Origin: Alphaproteobacteria bacterium
GTDB taxonomy: Bacteria > Pseudomonadota > Alphaproteobacteria > UBA6615
Direction of reading: 5' to 3'
NCBI GenBank assembly: GCA_003230015.1
Contig: QIGO01000159.1
Span: forward strand, 1-33,614
DNA length: 33,614 nt
Part shown: positions 9,066 through 18,766 of the stretch, in pieces
Layout: each line of letters opens with the position of its first letter
Position numbering within the stretch: position 1 is the stretch's first letter
The notes under the pieces: generated by a model
The model's input: only the letters and a program-made list of their open reading frames with translations
What the model was told of the DNA's origin: nothing
The model's database searches: none
Program-made: the position numbers and the translations under genes

Positions 9066-9792
9066 GGAACTATCTGGCGGCGATCGACCCCATGTCGTGC
9101 TCATCGACGACGACAAACTGTTCCGCGAGTCCTTGAGTCCCAATCTTGACGACTGTGGCTTCGAGGTCACAGAGATCCCTGGCGGTCCCCAGGCCCTGGA
9201 TTATTTCAACAGCGGCGGCACCGCCGATTTGGTCTTGCTCGACTGGCGCATGCCCGAGATTGACGGCCTCGAGGTGCTGCGCCGGCTGCGCCGTGAGCGC
9301 AACGAGGTTCCGATTATTTTTCTGACCGTGCTCGACGACGAAATCTACGAAGAGGCGGCACTTGCCGGCGGCGCCGTCGATTTTGTCGAGAAGTCGCGCA
9401 GTCTGCCCATCTTGTTGCGCCGCATCTCTCTCATCCTCGACGGCCGCAAGAAGCAGAACGAGCAGCGCGACGAAACCGGTATTTTTGGCCAGCTTGAGCT
9501 TCACTATGAGAGCAAGCGGGCAAAATGGGCCGACAGCATCGTCAATCTCACGCTAACCGAATTCAACATCCTCGTCAGGCTCACTGACAGTGCCGGCACT
9601 GACGTGCCTTATCGCGATATCTATGACTTGGTGCACGGGCAAGGTTTCATTGCCGGCAGCGGAGCGGAAGGCTACCGGGCCAATGTGCGCACCTTCATCA
9701 AGCGCATCCGTAAGAAGTTCCGAGAAATCGATGACAATTTCGACCACATCGAAAACTACCCCGGCTTCGGTTATCGCTGGCATCGCGACTAG
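9010..9792 (+). CDS. OmpR-family response regulator, ChvI-like
   Basis: GGAGG before ATG 9010; receiver VVLIDDDKLFRESLS, LVLLDWRMPEIDGLEVLRRLR, FLTV, FVEKS; wHTH LTLTEFNIL ... NVRTFIKRIRKKFREIDDNFDHIENYPGFGYRW. Confidence 0.88.
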   Translation: MATATAWPNSLPTDGPSHEELSGGDRPHVVLIDDDKLFRESLSPNLDDCGFEVTEIPGGPQALDYFNSGGTADLVLLDWRMPEIDGLEVLRRLRRERNEVPIIFLTVLDDEIYEEAALAGGAVDFVEKSRSLPILLRRISLILDGRKKQNEQRDETGIFGQLELHYESKRAKWADSIVNLTLTEFNILVRLTDSAGTDVPYRDIYDLVHGQGFIAGSGAEGYRANVRTFIKRIRKKFREIDDNFDHIENYPGFGYRWHRD

Positions 9793-11332
9793 GTCCCGCG
9801 CGGTATGCGCCCTTTATGGGCCCCGCGCCGGTACCATCGCCCGATCCCTGCGGACCAAGCTTGTTTTGCTGGCGCTGATTTTCGCGGCGGTTCCGCTTAT
9901 CCTCTATTACCAATTCCAGAACGCCTACACCGACAACCAGAAACTCATTGAACAGAGTGTGTCAGAGCAGGGCCGGCTCATCACCCGCGCCCTGACTCCT
10001 TTGCTGACGGTCACCGACAACGGCCCCTTGCCCACCTCGCGGGAGTTCAGCCAGGTCCTGCAACAGCTGACCGCCGGTGAGATCATGGTCCGGATTCTGT
10101 TCCGCCCGGCGGCCACGACCGGTGCTGAAGGGTTTTATTTCGTCGCCGCCAATCCCATCGTCTCCCTTGGTTATCTCGCCCAGGTCCGCCAGGAACTCGA
10201 ATCTCAGGGTGTACTCGCCCGTCTTGCCCCCAGCTGCGACGGCGGCATTGACGAATCCATTCGTTATGCAACCGACGCCGGCAGCGAGGAGATTCTGACC
10301 TCCATCACCCCCCTCAACACCCAAACCGGCTGCTGGATCGTCATTACCTCTCAAGCCACCAACGAATACCGCGAGAGTTCCCTCGGCGTGCCCTATTGGA
10401 TGCAGCCCGAAACCCGCTCGGCCGCGGCCATCTATGCCATCATGGCCGTCATTACGCTGAGCCTGTTTGCCGGTATTTGGCGCAATCTCCGCCGCTTCGG
10501 CCGCTTGGCCCAACGCATCGGCACCAATCAGGCGGTACAGCCCTCCTTCACCGACATGAACCGGGTCCCCGAACTCGCCAGTGTTGCCTCCGAATTCGAC
10601 CGCATGGTCGAAACGTTACAACATTCGGCCCACACCATCCGCCGCGCCGCCGAAGACAACGCCCATGCTTTCAAGACGCCCATTGCCGTCATTCGCCACT
10701 GCATCGAGCCTCTGAACCGGGCCGTTCCGCAGGTCGACCCCCGTGGCCGCAGCGCCTTGGAACGCATCTCTCAGGCCCTCGACCGCCTCGACGGCCTGGT
10801 TTCTTTCGCCCGCCGCATGGATAACACCGAAGCAGCGCTCATCAATCCGCCGCGCCAGGACCTCGATCTGTCCCGGTTCCTGCAACAAGTACTCACCGGC
10901 TACCGCCAGGTTGTCGGCCAGCGCCGCATCAACCTCCAACTCGCCCTTGAGGATCGGGTCCACATTACCGGCAGCGAGGATTTACTCGAGACGATCCTCG
11001 AAAATCTCATCGACAACGCCCTCAGCTTCACCCCCGATGGCGGTTGGATTGGCGTTTCCCTGCGGACCGCCGGCGACACCGCCACCATGGTCATCGAGGA
11101 TTCCGGCCCCGGTGTGCCCGAAGGTGACCTTGAGCGCATATTCGAGCGTTATTTCTCCCGCCGCGATGAGATTGAACATGCGCGCCACCACGCCCAGGAC
11201 GATCATCTTGGCATCGGCTTGTGGATCGTCCGCACCCATCTCGGCGCCATCGGCGGCACGGTCCATGCCGAGGCCGGTCACCGTGGCGGCCTCCGCATGG
11301 TCGCCACCCTGCCGTTGGAGCCGGCCGGCTGA
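9731..11332 (+). CDS. Sensor histidine kinase, ChvG-like (start codon uncertain)
   Basis: TM LVLLALIFAAVPLILYY; H-box EDNAHAFKTPIAVIRH; N-box LENLIDNALSFTPDGG; DSGPGVPE; LGIGLWIVRTHL. ORF track start (9590) is embedded in the RR gene. Confidence 0.85.
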   Translation: MTISTTSKTTPASVIAGIATRSRAVCALYGPRAGTIARSLRTKLVLLALIFAAVPLILYYQFQNAYTDNQKLIEQSVSEQGRLITRALTPLLTVTDNGPLPTSREFSQVLQQLTAGEIMVRILFRPAATTGAEGFYFVAANPIVSLGYLAQVRQELESQGVLARLAPSCDGGIDESIRYATDAGSEEILTSITPLNTQTGCWIVITSQATNEYRESSLGVPYWMQPETRSAAAIYAIMAVITLSLFAGIWRNLRRFGRLAQRIGTNQAVQPSFTDMNRVPELASVASEFDRMVETLQHSAHTIRRAAEDNAHAFKTPIAVIRHCIEPLNRAVPQVDPRGRSALERISQALDRLDGLVSFARRMDNTEAALINPPRQDLDLSRFLQQVLTGYRQVVGQRRINLQLALEDRVHITGSEDLLETILENLIDNALSFTPDGGWIGVSLRTAGDTATMVIEDSGPGVPEGDLERIFERYFSRRDEIEHARHHAQDDHLGIGLWIVRTHLGAIGGTVHAEAGHRGGLRMVATLPLEPAG

Positions 11333-11524
11333 TAGCATCGTCAAAAACCGTCGGTAGACGGCATTTTACTAAATTGGCGCACTGCCCCTTGCCACAGAAT
11401 TGCCGCAACAACAGGCCCCACGCCCTCGTTAGTCTGTGCCGCTCGTGATGACAAAGGTATTGCCGTCACCGCACAGCGCTGCCGTGTCATTTAAGCAAAA
11501 CGCAAGTGACAGGGAGTTGCTGCG

Positions 11525-13222
11525 GTGGATCCACGACCGGCAGGACGCATTATTCGGGACAGCATCCCGGATCTCCACACCCCCCCCTCTACGGCCGCCA
11601 TGGTCGGGCCGGCGCCATCCCGACGGCGGCGCCGGGCTTTTGCCCCGGTTATCGCCACCGCCGCGTTGGCGGTTATCCTTATTGGCTGTGCCCAGATCAC
11701 CCTGCCCCAGCAGGCCGCCAGCACCGCGGCGGCACCCATCGCCATCCCGCCCCTCTATACCGTCGCCCCCGGCACCAGCCTGCTGGGTTTCCACCAGGAC
11801 CGGCTCAATTGCGCCAATGCCGAAGCCGGCAGTGACGCCTGCATGCAGGCTCTCGGCCATCAGCCCCTGGGTGACGATCAGGCACGGCTGTTTCTGACCG
11901 CCGCCCGCAGCGGTCAGCAGTCCGACCCCCAGCGCATTGGCCTTGCCCTGCTCAAGGGCGATGAATTACTCACCGGCTGGACCGAGCTGTTTTCGCGCAA
12001 CAGCACCGCCCCGGCCATACTCGACAGCACCGCCGGCCCCGACCGCTGCGACGGTATCGCCCGCCCCTTGCGCAGCGAGACCATTGCCACCCAACCCGGC
12101 GGCGACGCCGTACTGCAATGCAGCGACGGGCGAGTGTTATTCCTCCGCCTCGTCCTTGACACCCCCGATTCCGGCCACGGCATAGCCTGGGACACCGCCG
12201 GCGACACCTACAGCGTCCTGTTCGGCGCCCCTGAACTGGTCGCCCCCCGCCTCCAGGGTCAACTCATCCGGGTTCTCCGCGCCCAGGCCGGCGATGCCGC
12301 CGCCCCCAAGATCGTCACCGCGTCCGCCGCCACCACCATGTCCCAGATCGCCCGCGACTTTCGCCATCTCGACTACCGGCTGGCCCGCATTCGCCAAGGC
12401 AGCGCCTCCGTGCCCGGTCGTTATGCCGACCGCCTGCCCAGTGACATGCCGTCGAGTCGCGACAATCTGGCCCGCAAGACCATGTTCATCCAATTGATGC
12501 TGCCGCTGATCCTGGTCGCCAATGATGCGATTCTCGAGGACCGCCGGCACCTCTTGCGCCTGATCTCCCGCAGCAAGGCCGGCAACGCCCTCAGCCCGAC
12601 AAATCAGCAATGGCTCGCCCGCTTGGCCGAGCGTTACGGCGTCCGCGCCGACGATTTCAGCAGCCTCAAATACCGTGTCGACGCCATTCCGCCTTCCCTG
12701 GCCTTGGCCCAGGCGGCCCTGGAGACCGGCTGGGGTACCTCCCGCTTCGCCCAGCAAGGCAATGCCCTGTTCGGCGAGTGGACCTTCGGCGACCGCCCGG
12801 GCATCGTCCCGGCGTCGCGCAGTGCCGGGCAGGACTACAAGGTCCGCAGTTTCCAGAACCTGCTGCACAGTGTCAGCGCCTATATGGACAATCTCAACAG
12901 CCACCCTGCCTATCGTGATTTCAGGGCCAGGCGCGCCTATGGCCGGGCCTTGGGGCGCCCGGCGGACAGCCGCGAACTGAGCGCCACATTGCGCGCCTAT
13001 GGCGGCGATAGTCGCTATGTCGATAAACTGGACTGGGTTATCGTAGCCAACCGGTTATATGAGTTCGACGGCGCTCAACGCGCCTCGTTGCCCTTGTTCG
13101 CGCTGCCGACGCCGCGCCTCAGGCCGGACTTGGCCACCCTCCCGGCGGCGCCGGCCGAGAAGCAGAACAGGTTGGCTCAAATGCTCCGAAAAATACGCGC
13201 GAAACTTGATCCCACGCCCTAA
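11525..13222 (+). CDS. Lipoprotein with glucosaminidase (Bax/FlgJ-type) domain
   Basis: GTG start with AGGGAG upstream; lipobox LAVILIGC; RYGVRADDFSSLKYRVDAIPPSLALAQAALETGWGTSRFAQQGNALFGEWTF is the Bax-type glucosaminidase signature. Confidence 0.82.
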   Translation: MDPRPAGRIIRDSIPDLHTPPSTAAMVGPAPSRRRRRAFAPVIATAALAVILIGCAQITLPQQAASTAAAPIAIPPLYTVAPGTSLLGFHQDRLNCANAEAGSDACMQALGHQPLGDDQARLFLTAARSGQQSDPQRIGLALLKGDELLTGWTELFSRNSTAPAILDSTAGPDRCDGIARPLRSETIATQPGGDAVLQCSDGRVLFLRLVLDTPDSGHGIAWDTAGDTYSVLFGAPELVAPRLQGQLIRVLRAQAGDAAAPKIVTASAATTMSQIARDFRHLDYRLARIRQGSASVPGRYADRLPSDMPSSRDNLARKTMFIQLMLPLILVANDAILEDRRHLLRLISRSKAGNALSPTNQQWLARLAERYGVRADDFSSLKYRVDAIPPSLALAQAALETGWGTSRFAQQGNALFGEWTFGDRPGIVPASRSAGQDYKVRSFQNLLHSVSAYMDNLNSHPAYRDFRARRAYGRALGRPADSRELSATLRAYGGDSRYVDKLDWVIVANRLYEFDGAQRASLPLFALPTPRLRPDLATLPAAPAEKQNRLAQMLRKIRAKLDPTP

Positions 13223-13433
13223 CCCGCGGCCACCAAGACTTTGCCGGTCGCGCCCCATGTTTCGCCCGCCTCACGCCCTTTTCTTGACACGATTGCCGCC
13301 GCCATCGCCTTGTTATCATGCCCCTGTTACTCCACGCGGCCAGGTAAGGCGGTGCCAGGGTTAGCGAAACCTGGATTGCCCTTCGGCCACGAAATCACAG
13401 GCACCACAGGATGTGGCAACGCCGGAGGGATTG

Positions 13434-14195
13434 ATGAGCGGAATTCGCTACAGCCTGTTGACTGGCGTCGGCCTATTTCTCGCCGGATGCGGCATACCGC
13501 CGGCCTTGATGGTCGCTTCCTACGTCGCCCAGGGCGCGTTGGTGGCCACCAGCGGCAAGACCTTTGGCGGCTATGCTCTGTCGGCCGTGGTCCAGCAGGA
13601 TTGTGCCATGTGGCGTGTCTTGCGCGGTGACAACATTTGCCAGCCTCCCCTGACCGTCGCCGACGACGACATCTTGCTCGCTGCCGGTGAGGCGCTGGCC
13701 CCCGCCATTGGCGCCGAAGACAGCGCCGCTATTCAACTTGCCCAGGTCTATCTCAATAATCTCGGCTACGGCGCCGGCCCCATTAACGGTATCGCCGGGT
13801 CCCAGACCCAGGCCGCCGTCCAGGCATATCAGGCCGATATCGGCCGCCAGAGCGACGGTACCTTGACCTACGACGACCTTACTGAGCTGAGCCGCCAATT
13901 CGGCGATGCTGGCGACGGCCCCAGCCTTGTCGATGACCCCGTCACAACCGTGCTCTTGGCCCAGGCTCACCTCGCCTATTTCGGCTACCGGCCTGGCCCT
14001 CTCGACGGTATTTCCGGTCCGGTGACCCGCGATGCCATCATCCATTTCCAGCGCGCCAAGGGTCTCGAGGCCGATGGCCAGGCCGATGCGGCCTTGCTGG
14101 CGATCCTGCGCAGTGACCTACCCGACTGGCAGGCCCAGTCCATCGCCGCCACTCCCCGGCCCGAACTGCGGCCGCAAACCGCCGCCGCGGGGTGA
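13434..14195 (+). CDS. Lipoprotein with two PG_binding_1 (peptidoglycan-binding) repeats
   Basis: MSGIRYSLLTGVGLFLAGC lipobox; repeats AIQLAQVYLNNLGYGAGPINGIAGSQTQAAVQAYQ and VLLAQAHLAYFGYRPGPLDGISGPVTRDAIIHFQ. Confidence 0.85.
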   Translation: MSGIRYSLLTGVGLFLAGCGIPPALMVASYVAQGALVATSGKTFGGYALSAVVQQDCAMWRVLRGDNICQPPLTVADDDILLAAGEALAPAIGAEDSAAIQLAQVYLNNLGYGAGPINGIAGSQTQAAVQAYQADIGRQSDGTLTYDDLTELSRQFGDAGDGPSLVDDPVTTVLLAQAHLAYFGYRPGPLDGISGPVTRDAIIHFQRAKGLEADGQADAALLAILRSDLPDWQAQSIAATPRPELRPQTAAAG

Positions 14196-14200
14196 GGCCC

Positions 14201-15889
14201 TCAGAACAAGCCGTCGATCACCCCGTCGCCATCGACCGTGATGCCTTCGGCCGCCGGGCGCCGTGGCAAGCCCGGCATGGTCATGATCTCGCCGCACACC
14301 ACCACCACGAATTCGGCGCCGCTGGCCAGCCTGATCTCGCGCACCGGCACCACATGATCCACCGGCGCCCCCTTGAGCAACGGATCGGTCGAAAAGCTGT
14401 ATTGGGTCTTGGCGATACACACCGGATAATGCCCATAGCCGCCATCCTGAAGGGCGGCGAACTGGGCCCGCACTTTCTTATCGGCGACGATGCCGCGCCC
14501 GCGATAGATTTTTTGAGCGATCGCCTCGGTCTTGTCCCATAACGACATTGCATCGTCATAGAGCGGCTTGAAAGCGCTCGGCTGGGTCTCCATCGTCTCC
14601 AGCACCGCGCGGCCCAGCGCTTCCGCCCCGGCCCCGCCCCGCGCCCAATGTTCGGCCAGCACCACCGCCGCGTCCTGACCGGCGCAGATCGCGCGCACGG
14701 CCTCGATCTCCGCTTCGCTATCGCCGGGGAAACGATTGATCGCCACCACCACGGGCACGCCGAACCCACGCATATTTTCAATATGCCGGACCAGGTTACT
14801 GCCGCCCTTGGCCACCGCCGCGACATCTTCCAGGGCCAGATCCTCCCGCGCCACGCCGCCATGCATCTTCAACGCCCGCACGGTCGCCACCAGCACCGCC
14901 GCGTCTGGTCTTAGTCTCGCCTTTCGGCACTTGATATCGAGAAATTTCTCGGCCCCCAGATCGGCACCGAAACCCGCTTCGGTCACCACGTAATCGGCTA
15001 GCTTCAATGCCATCTTGGTCGCCAGAACGGAGTTGCAGCCATGCGCGATATTGGCGAAGGGGCCACCGTGAATCAGCGCCGGCGTATGCTCCAATGTCTG
15101 CACCAGATTGGGTTTTACCGCGTCTTTCAGCAGCGTCGCCATGGCCCCGTCGGCGCCGATCTCCCGCGCCGTGACCGGCTTGCGCGCCCTTGTTTGCGCC
15201 ACCACGATATTGCCCAGCCGGGTCTTCAGGTCGTCCAGCCCCTCGGCCAGGCAGAGGATCGCCATCACCTCCGACGCCACCGTGATGTCGTAGCCGCCTT
15301 CGTGGGTGAAGCCGTTGGCCACCCCCCCTAGCGCCACGGTGATACTGCGCAATGCCCGGTCGTTCATATCCACCACCCGCCGCCAGGTGATCCGCCGCGT
15401 ATCGATATCCAGCCCGTTGCCCCAATAGACGTGATTGTCGATCATCGCCGACAACAGGTTATGGGCCGCACCGATGGCGTGGAAATCGCCGGTGAAATGC
15501 AGGTTGATATCCTCCATCGGCACCACTTGCGCGTAACCGCCGCCCGCCGCCCCGCCTTTCATCCCGAAACAGGGCCCCAGGGAGGGTTCGCGCAGGCAGA
15601 TCATCGCCCGCTTGCCCAGCCGCGACAGGGCATCGCCAAGCCCCACGGTTGTTGTTGTTTTGCCCTCGCCCGCTGGTGTCGGCGTCATCGCCGTCACCAG
15701 AATGAGCTTGCCATCCGCCACCTCTTGCCGCTGCGCCAGCACCTCCAGGGACACCTTGGCCTTGTAGTGGCCATAGGGCTCCAGCTGTGCCGCCGCCAGC
15801 CCCAGCGTCTCTTCCGCCAGTGCGATGATCGGGCGCATCTCGGCGGCCCGCGCGATTTCGATATCGCTCTTATGATTTTCCGTCGCCAT
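14201..15889 (-). CDS. fhs: Formate--tetrahydrofolate ligase
   Basis: 562 aa; [90 protein letters not shown]. Confidence 0.97.
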   Translation of the reverse strand: MATENHKSDIEIARAAEMRPIIALAEETLGLAAAQLEPYGHYKAKVSLEVLAQRQEVADGKLILVTAMTPTPAGEGKTTTTVGLGDALSRLGKRAMICLREPSLGPCFGMKGGAAGGGYAQVVPMEDINLHFTGDFHAIGAAHNLLSAMIDNHVYWGNGLDIDTRRITWRRVVDMNDRALRSITVALGGVANGFTHEGGYDITVASEVMAILCLAEGLDDLKTRLGNIVVAQTRARKPVTAREIGADGAMATLLKDAVKPNLVQTLEHTPALIHGGPFANIAHGCNSVLATKMALKLADYVVTEAGFGADLGAEKFLDIKCRKARLRPDAAVLVATVRALKMHGGVAREDLALEDVAAVAKGGSNLVRHIENMRGFGVPVVVAINRFPGDSEAEIEAVRAICAGQDAAVVLAEHWARGGAGAEALGRAVLETMETQPSAFKPLYDDAMSLWDKTEAIAQKIYRGRGIVADKKVRAQFAALQDGGYGHYPVCIAKTQYSFSTDPLLKGAPVDHVVPVREIRLASGAEFVVVVCGEIMTMPGLPRRPAAEGITVDGDGVIDGLF

Positions 15890-15964
15890 GTTTCCGACTT
15901 CATTCCCACTGATTGCAAAAAAGCGGGAAACCTTAGCCGTGAAACTCCTTCAGGGCCAGCGCTG

Positions 15965-17452
15965 CTAGGCAACCCCCGAAGGAACCACATTGAGCCGGAA
16001 AGTGAAGGTCGTGCCCTCGCCTTGTTTGCTCTCCACCTCGATCGGGCTGCCATGCAGTTGCAACGCGCGTTTGGCGATGGCAAGGCCGAGTCCGGTGCCT
16101 TCCTGAGCCCCGGCATCGCCTGACTTGCTGCGGAAAAACCGGTCGAAAATCCGCGGCAAATCCGCCGCCGCGATGCCGCACCCGGTATCCGAAACCCGCG
16201 CCGTCACCGCCTTGTCGCCAGGCTCGATGGCCAGACGGACGAGGCCGCCCGGTGGCGTGAATTTGATCGCATTCTCGATCAAATTATCGAGTGTTCGCTC
16301 GATCAGGCCGATATCGCCGACCACGAAGGGCGTGCTTTCGGCGATCTCCACCTCCAGCCGCAATTGTTTCTTTTCCACCGCCAGGCGGAATTTCTGCGAC
16401 ACATCCTGCACCAGTTCGGCGATCGAGAACGGCTCCACCTGCAATGAGGAATTGGGATGTTCCAGGGTCGCCAATTCGAACAATTCATGGATCAGCCGGC
16501 CCATGCGGCGGCTATGTTTTGCCGCCAGGTCGAGATACTCCTGCCGTTGCCCGGCGCTCAGATCGCCGCCCTTGATCAGCAAGGTTTCCAGATAACCCTG
16601 CATCGCCGCCAGCGGCGTGCGCAGATCATGGGATACATTGGCGAACAGCTCGCGCCGCACCGCGTCGGCATCCTCCAATTGCTGGATCTGATCGGTCATC
16701 AGCGCCGACATTTGCTCGAACGTCACCGCCAATTGGTCGATTTCGTCGCCATTGGCCCTTTGTTGCACCGCCGGCAGTGTCATTTTTTTGCGAAAACCAC
16801 TTTGTTTGAAAGCCTCCATCGCCGCCGCCAGGCGCCGCAACCGCCGGGTCAGGAAATTGAACGACATTAGCCCCGCCGCCAGGGTCAGCAGGGCACTGGC
16901 AATGGCGATCCCAGCCGCCAGCCGCAGGATAAAGCTGCCTTGCAGGGCGCGGGTCACCGCATCCTGTGCTTCGCCGCCGAGCACCACATAGAGATACCCT
17001 TCCAGCGCCCCGGCATTGAGAATCGGCGCCACCGAAAACACCTTCATTCGTTCCCGGTCCCGCGGATCTTGCCCAAGTATCGGAAAATCTCGGCTGCCTC
17101 CCAGGAAGGCGTGCAGCGGTGCCAGATCGACCCGTTGCCGCTCCACCCTGCCCGTCGGTGTCGAGAAGGTAAGAATCGACCCTTCACTGTCCAGTAGATA
17201 CAGCTCGACCCCGGGATTGATGTCCATCAGCCGGTCGAACGCCTTCTTGAACGCTTTTTCATCGATTTGACTGTCGGCCATCAACACCGTGTCCTGGACC
17301 ACATTGGCGGCCAAGCCCGCATTGAGGCTCTGGCTCACCTCCTGCAGGTAGATCCGTGTCGTGAATACCGTCAGACCCACATAGAAGGCGCTGACCAGAA
17401 AGATCAGGCCCAGCAGCGCCAGCGAGAGTTTGCCGTAGAGGGTCCGCAACAT
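15965..17452 (-). CDS. Sensor histidine kinase (HAMP, HisKA, HATPase)
   Basis: 495 aa; ELFANVSHDLRTPLAAMQGYLETL; LDNLIENAIKFTPPGG; GTGLGLAIAKRALQLHG. Confidence 0.93.
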   Translation of the reverse strand: MLRTLYGKLSLALLGLIFLVSAFYVGLTVFTTRIYLQEVSQSLNAGLAANVVQDTVLMADSQIDEKAFKKAFDRLMDINPGVELYLLDSEGSILTFSTPTGRVERQRVDLAPLHAFLGGSRDFPILGQDPRDRERMKVFSVAPILNAGALEGYLYVVLGGEAQDAVTRALQGSFILRLAAGIAIASALLTLAAGLMSFNFLTRRLRRLAAAMEAFKQSGFRKKMTLPAVQQRANGDEIDQLAVTFEQMSALMTDQIQQLEDADAVRRELFANVSHDLRTPLAAMQGYLETLLIKGGDLSAGQRQEYLDLAAKHSRRMGRLIHELFELATLEHPNSSLQVEPFSIAELVQDVSQKFRLAVEKKQLRLEVEIAESTPFVVGDIGLIERTLDNLIENAIKFTPPGGLVRLAIEPGDKAVTARVSDTGCGIAAADLPRIFDRFFRSKSGDAGAQEGTGLGLAIAKRALQLHGSPIEVESKQGEGTTFTFRLNVVPSGVA

Positions 17453-17455
17453 GGC

Positions 17456-18163
17456 TCAGCCCGGCAGCCCATCGTTGAATTTGTAACCCACGCCCCACAC
17501 CGTCAGCACATAGGTCGGTTTCGCCGGCGAGCCTTCGATCTTGCTGCGCAACCGGTTGATATGGGAATTGACCGTATGTTCATAGCCTTCATGGCTATGG
17601 CCCCACACCGCGTCCAGCAGTTGCGTGCGTGTATAGACCCGCCCCGGATGGTTGGCGAAATGCAGCAACAGGTCGAATTCCTTGGCCGTCAGCTCGATCC
17701 CCTTGCCCTCGATGGTAACGCTGCGTTTTTCCACATCGATGACCATCGCCCCCCGGGCCAAAGCGCCTTTGACCTCATTCCCGCCATTGCTGAATTCTTC
17801 GGCACGCCGAAAGATCGCCTTCACCCGGGCCAGTAGCTCATGGATGCTAAATGGCTTGGTGACATAATCGTCGGCCCCCAATTCCAGTCCCAGCACCCGG
17901 TCCATCTCCGACGACCGCGCCGTCAGCATCAGGATCGGGGTGTAGTCCGACAGTTGCCGCAGCCGTTTGCACAGCTCCAGGCCCTCCATGCCCGGCAGGT
18001 TCAAATCCAGCACGATCAAATCGAAGCGCCCGGTCCTGGCCTCTTCGAATCCGGTTCGGCCATCCTCCACCAGGCGCACCTGGCAATCCAGGTCGCTCAG
18101 ATGCAGTTTTATGAGTTTACCAATATCGGCGTTGTCCTCGACAACCAGAACTTGTCGTGCCAT
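17456..18163 (-). CDS. OmpR/PhoB-family response regulator
   Basis: 235 aa; VLVVEDNADIGKLIKLHL, FDLIVLDLNLPGMEGLELCKRLR, GADDYVTKPFSIHELLARVKAIFRR; C-term YEHTVNSHINRLRSKIEGSPAKPTYVLTVWGVGYKF; immediately upstream of the kinase. Confidence 0.95.
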   Translation of the reverse strand: MARQVLVVEDNADIGKLIKLHLSDLDCQVRLVEDGRTGFEEARTGRFDLIVLDLNLPGMEGLELCKRLRQLSDYTPILMLTARSSEMDRVLGLELGADDYVTKPFSIHELLARVKAIFRRAEEFSNGGNEVKGALARGAMVIDVEKRSVTIEGKGIELTAKEFDLLLHFANHPGRVYTRTQLLDAVWGHSHEGYEHTVNSHINRLRSKIEGSPAKPTYVLTVWGVGYKFNDGLPG

Positions 18164-18269
18164 GTCGGCCCTTTGACCTTGCTATGTCAGCCCAGCATAG
18201 CCTAAAGACTTCACGAAAGAGTCACTGAATAGTACCGAGAAAATCCCCCAGAACCGGAGCCCCTTTACC

Positions 18270-18653
18270 ATGTCGCGTCGATTGATCTCTTCCGGATCCC
18301 CTTTCGAAGCCATTGCCGGCTACTCCCGCGCCGTCGTCGAGGGCGACTGGGTCTTGGTATCGGGCACCACCGGTTTGGCCGCGGACGGCACCTACCCCAC
18401 CGATGTCGCCGCCCAGACCGAACGCGCCATTGAGATTATCCGCCAGGCCCTGGCAGAGGCCGGCGCCGGCCTCGCCGACGTCGTCCGTCTGCGCTGCTAT
18501 ATCGCCGAGCGGGACGATTTCATGACCGTAGCCAAGATCATCGGCCGCCACTTCGCCGAAATCCGCCCCGCCAATACCACCATCTGCGCCACCCTGGCCC
18601 TGCCGGAAATGAAAGTCGAGATCGAGGTCAGCGCCCACAAATCTTCCCCTTGA
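18270..18653 (+). CDS. Rid family (YjgF/YER057c/UK114) protein, non-canonical at the Arg105 position
   Basis: 127 aa; VLVSGTTGLAADGTYPTDVAAQTERAIEIIRQALAEAGAGLADVVRLRCYIAERDDF...PANTTICATLALPEMKVEIEVSA. Confidence 0.85.
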   Translation: MSRRLISSGSPFEAIAGYSRAVVEGDWVLVSGTTGLAADGTYPTDVAAQTERAIEIIRQALAEAGAGLADVVRLRCYIAERDDFMTVAKIIGRHFAEIRPANTTICATLALPEMKVEIEVSAHKSSP

Positions 18654-18691
18654 GACGATCCGGCCCGCGATTTCTTCCCGGCTCCCCCATT

Positions 18692-18711
18692 ATTTGCATT
18701 CTCATACAAAT
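18692..18711. promoter_or_regulatory. Operator-like 20-bp imperfect palindrome ATTTGCAT-TCTC-ATACAAAT
   Basis: Half-sites ATTTGCAT / ATTTGTAT (7/8 identical), 56 bp upstream of the monooxygenase start, at the head of a tightly packed operon. Confidence 0.45.
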
Positions 18712-18766
18712 CATAGGATGCTCGGCACGACTGCAAAAGAGCCAACCGCCCGGGGAGTAAACAACA

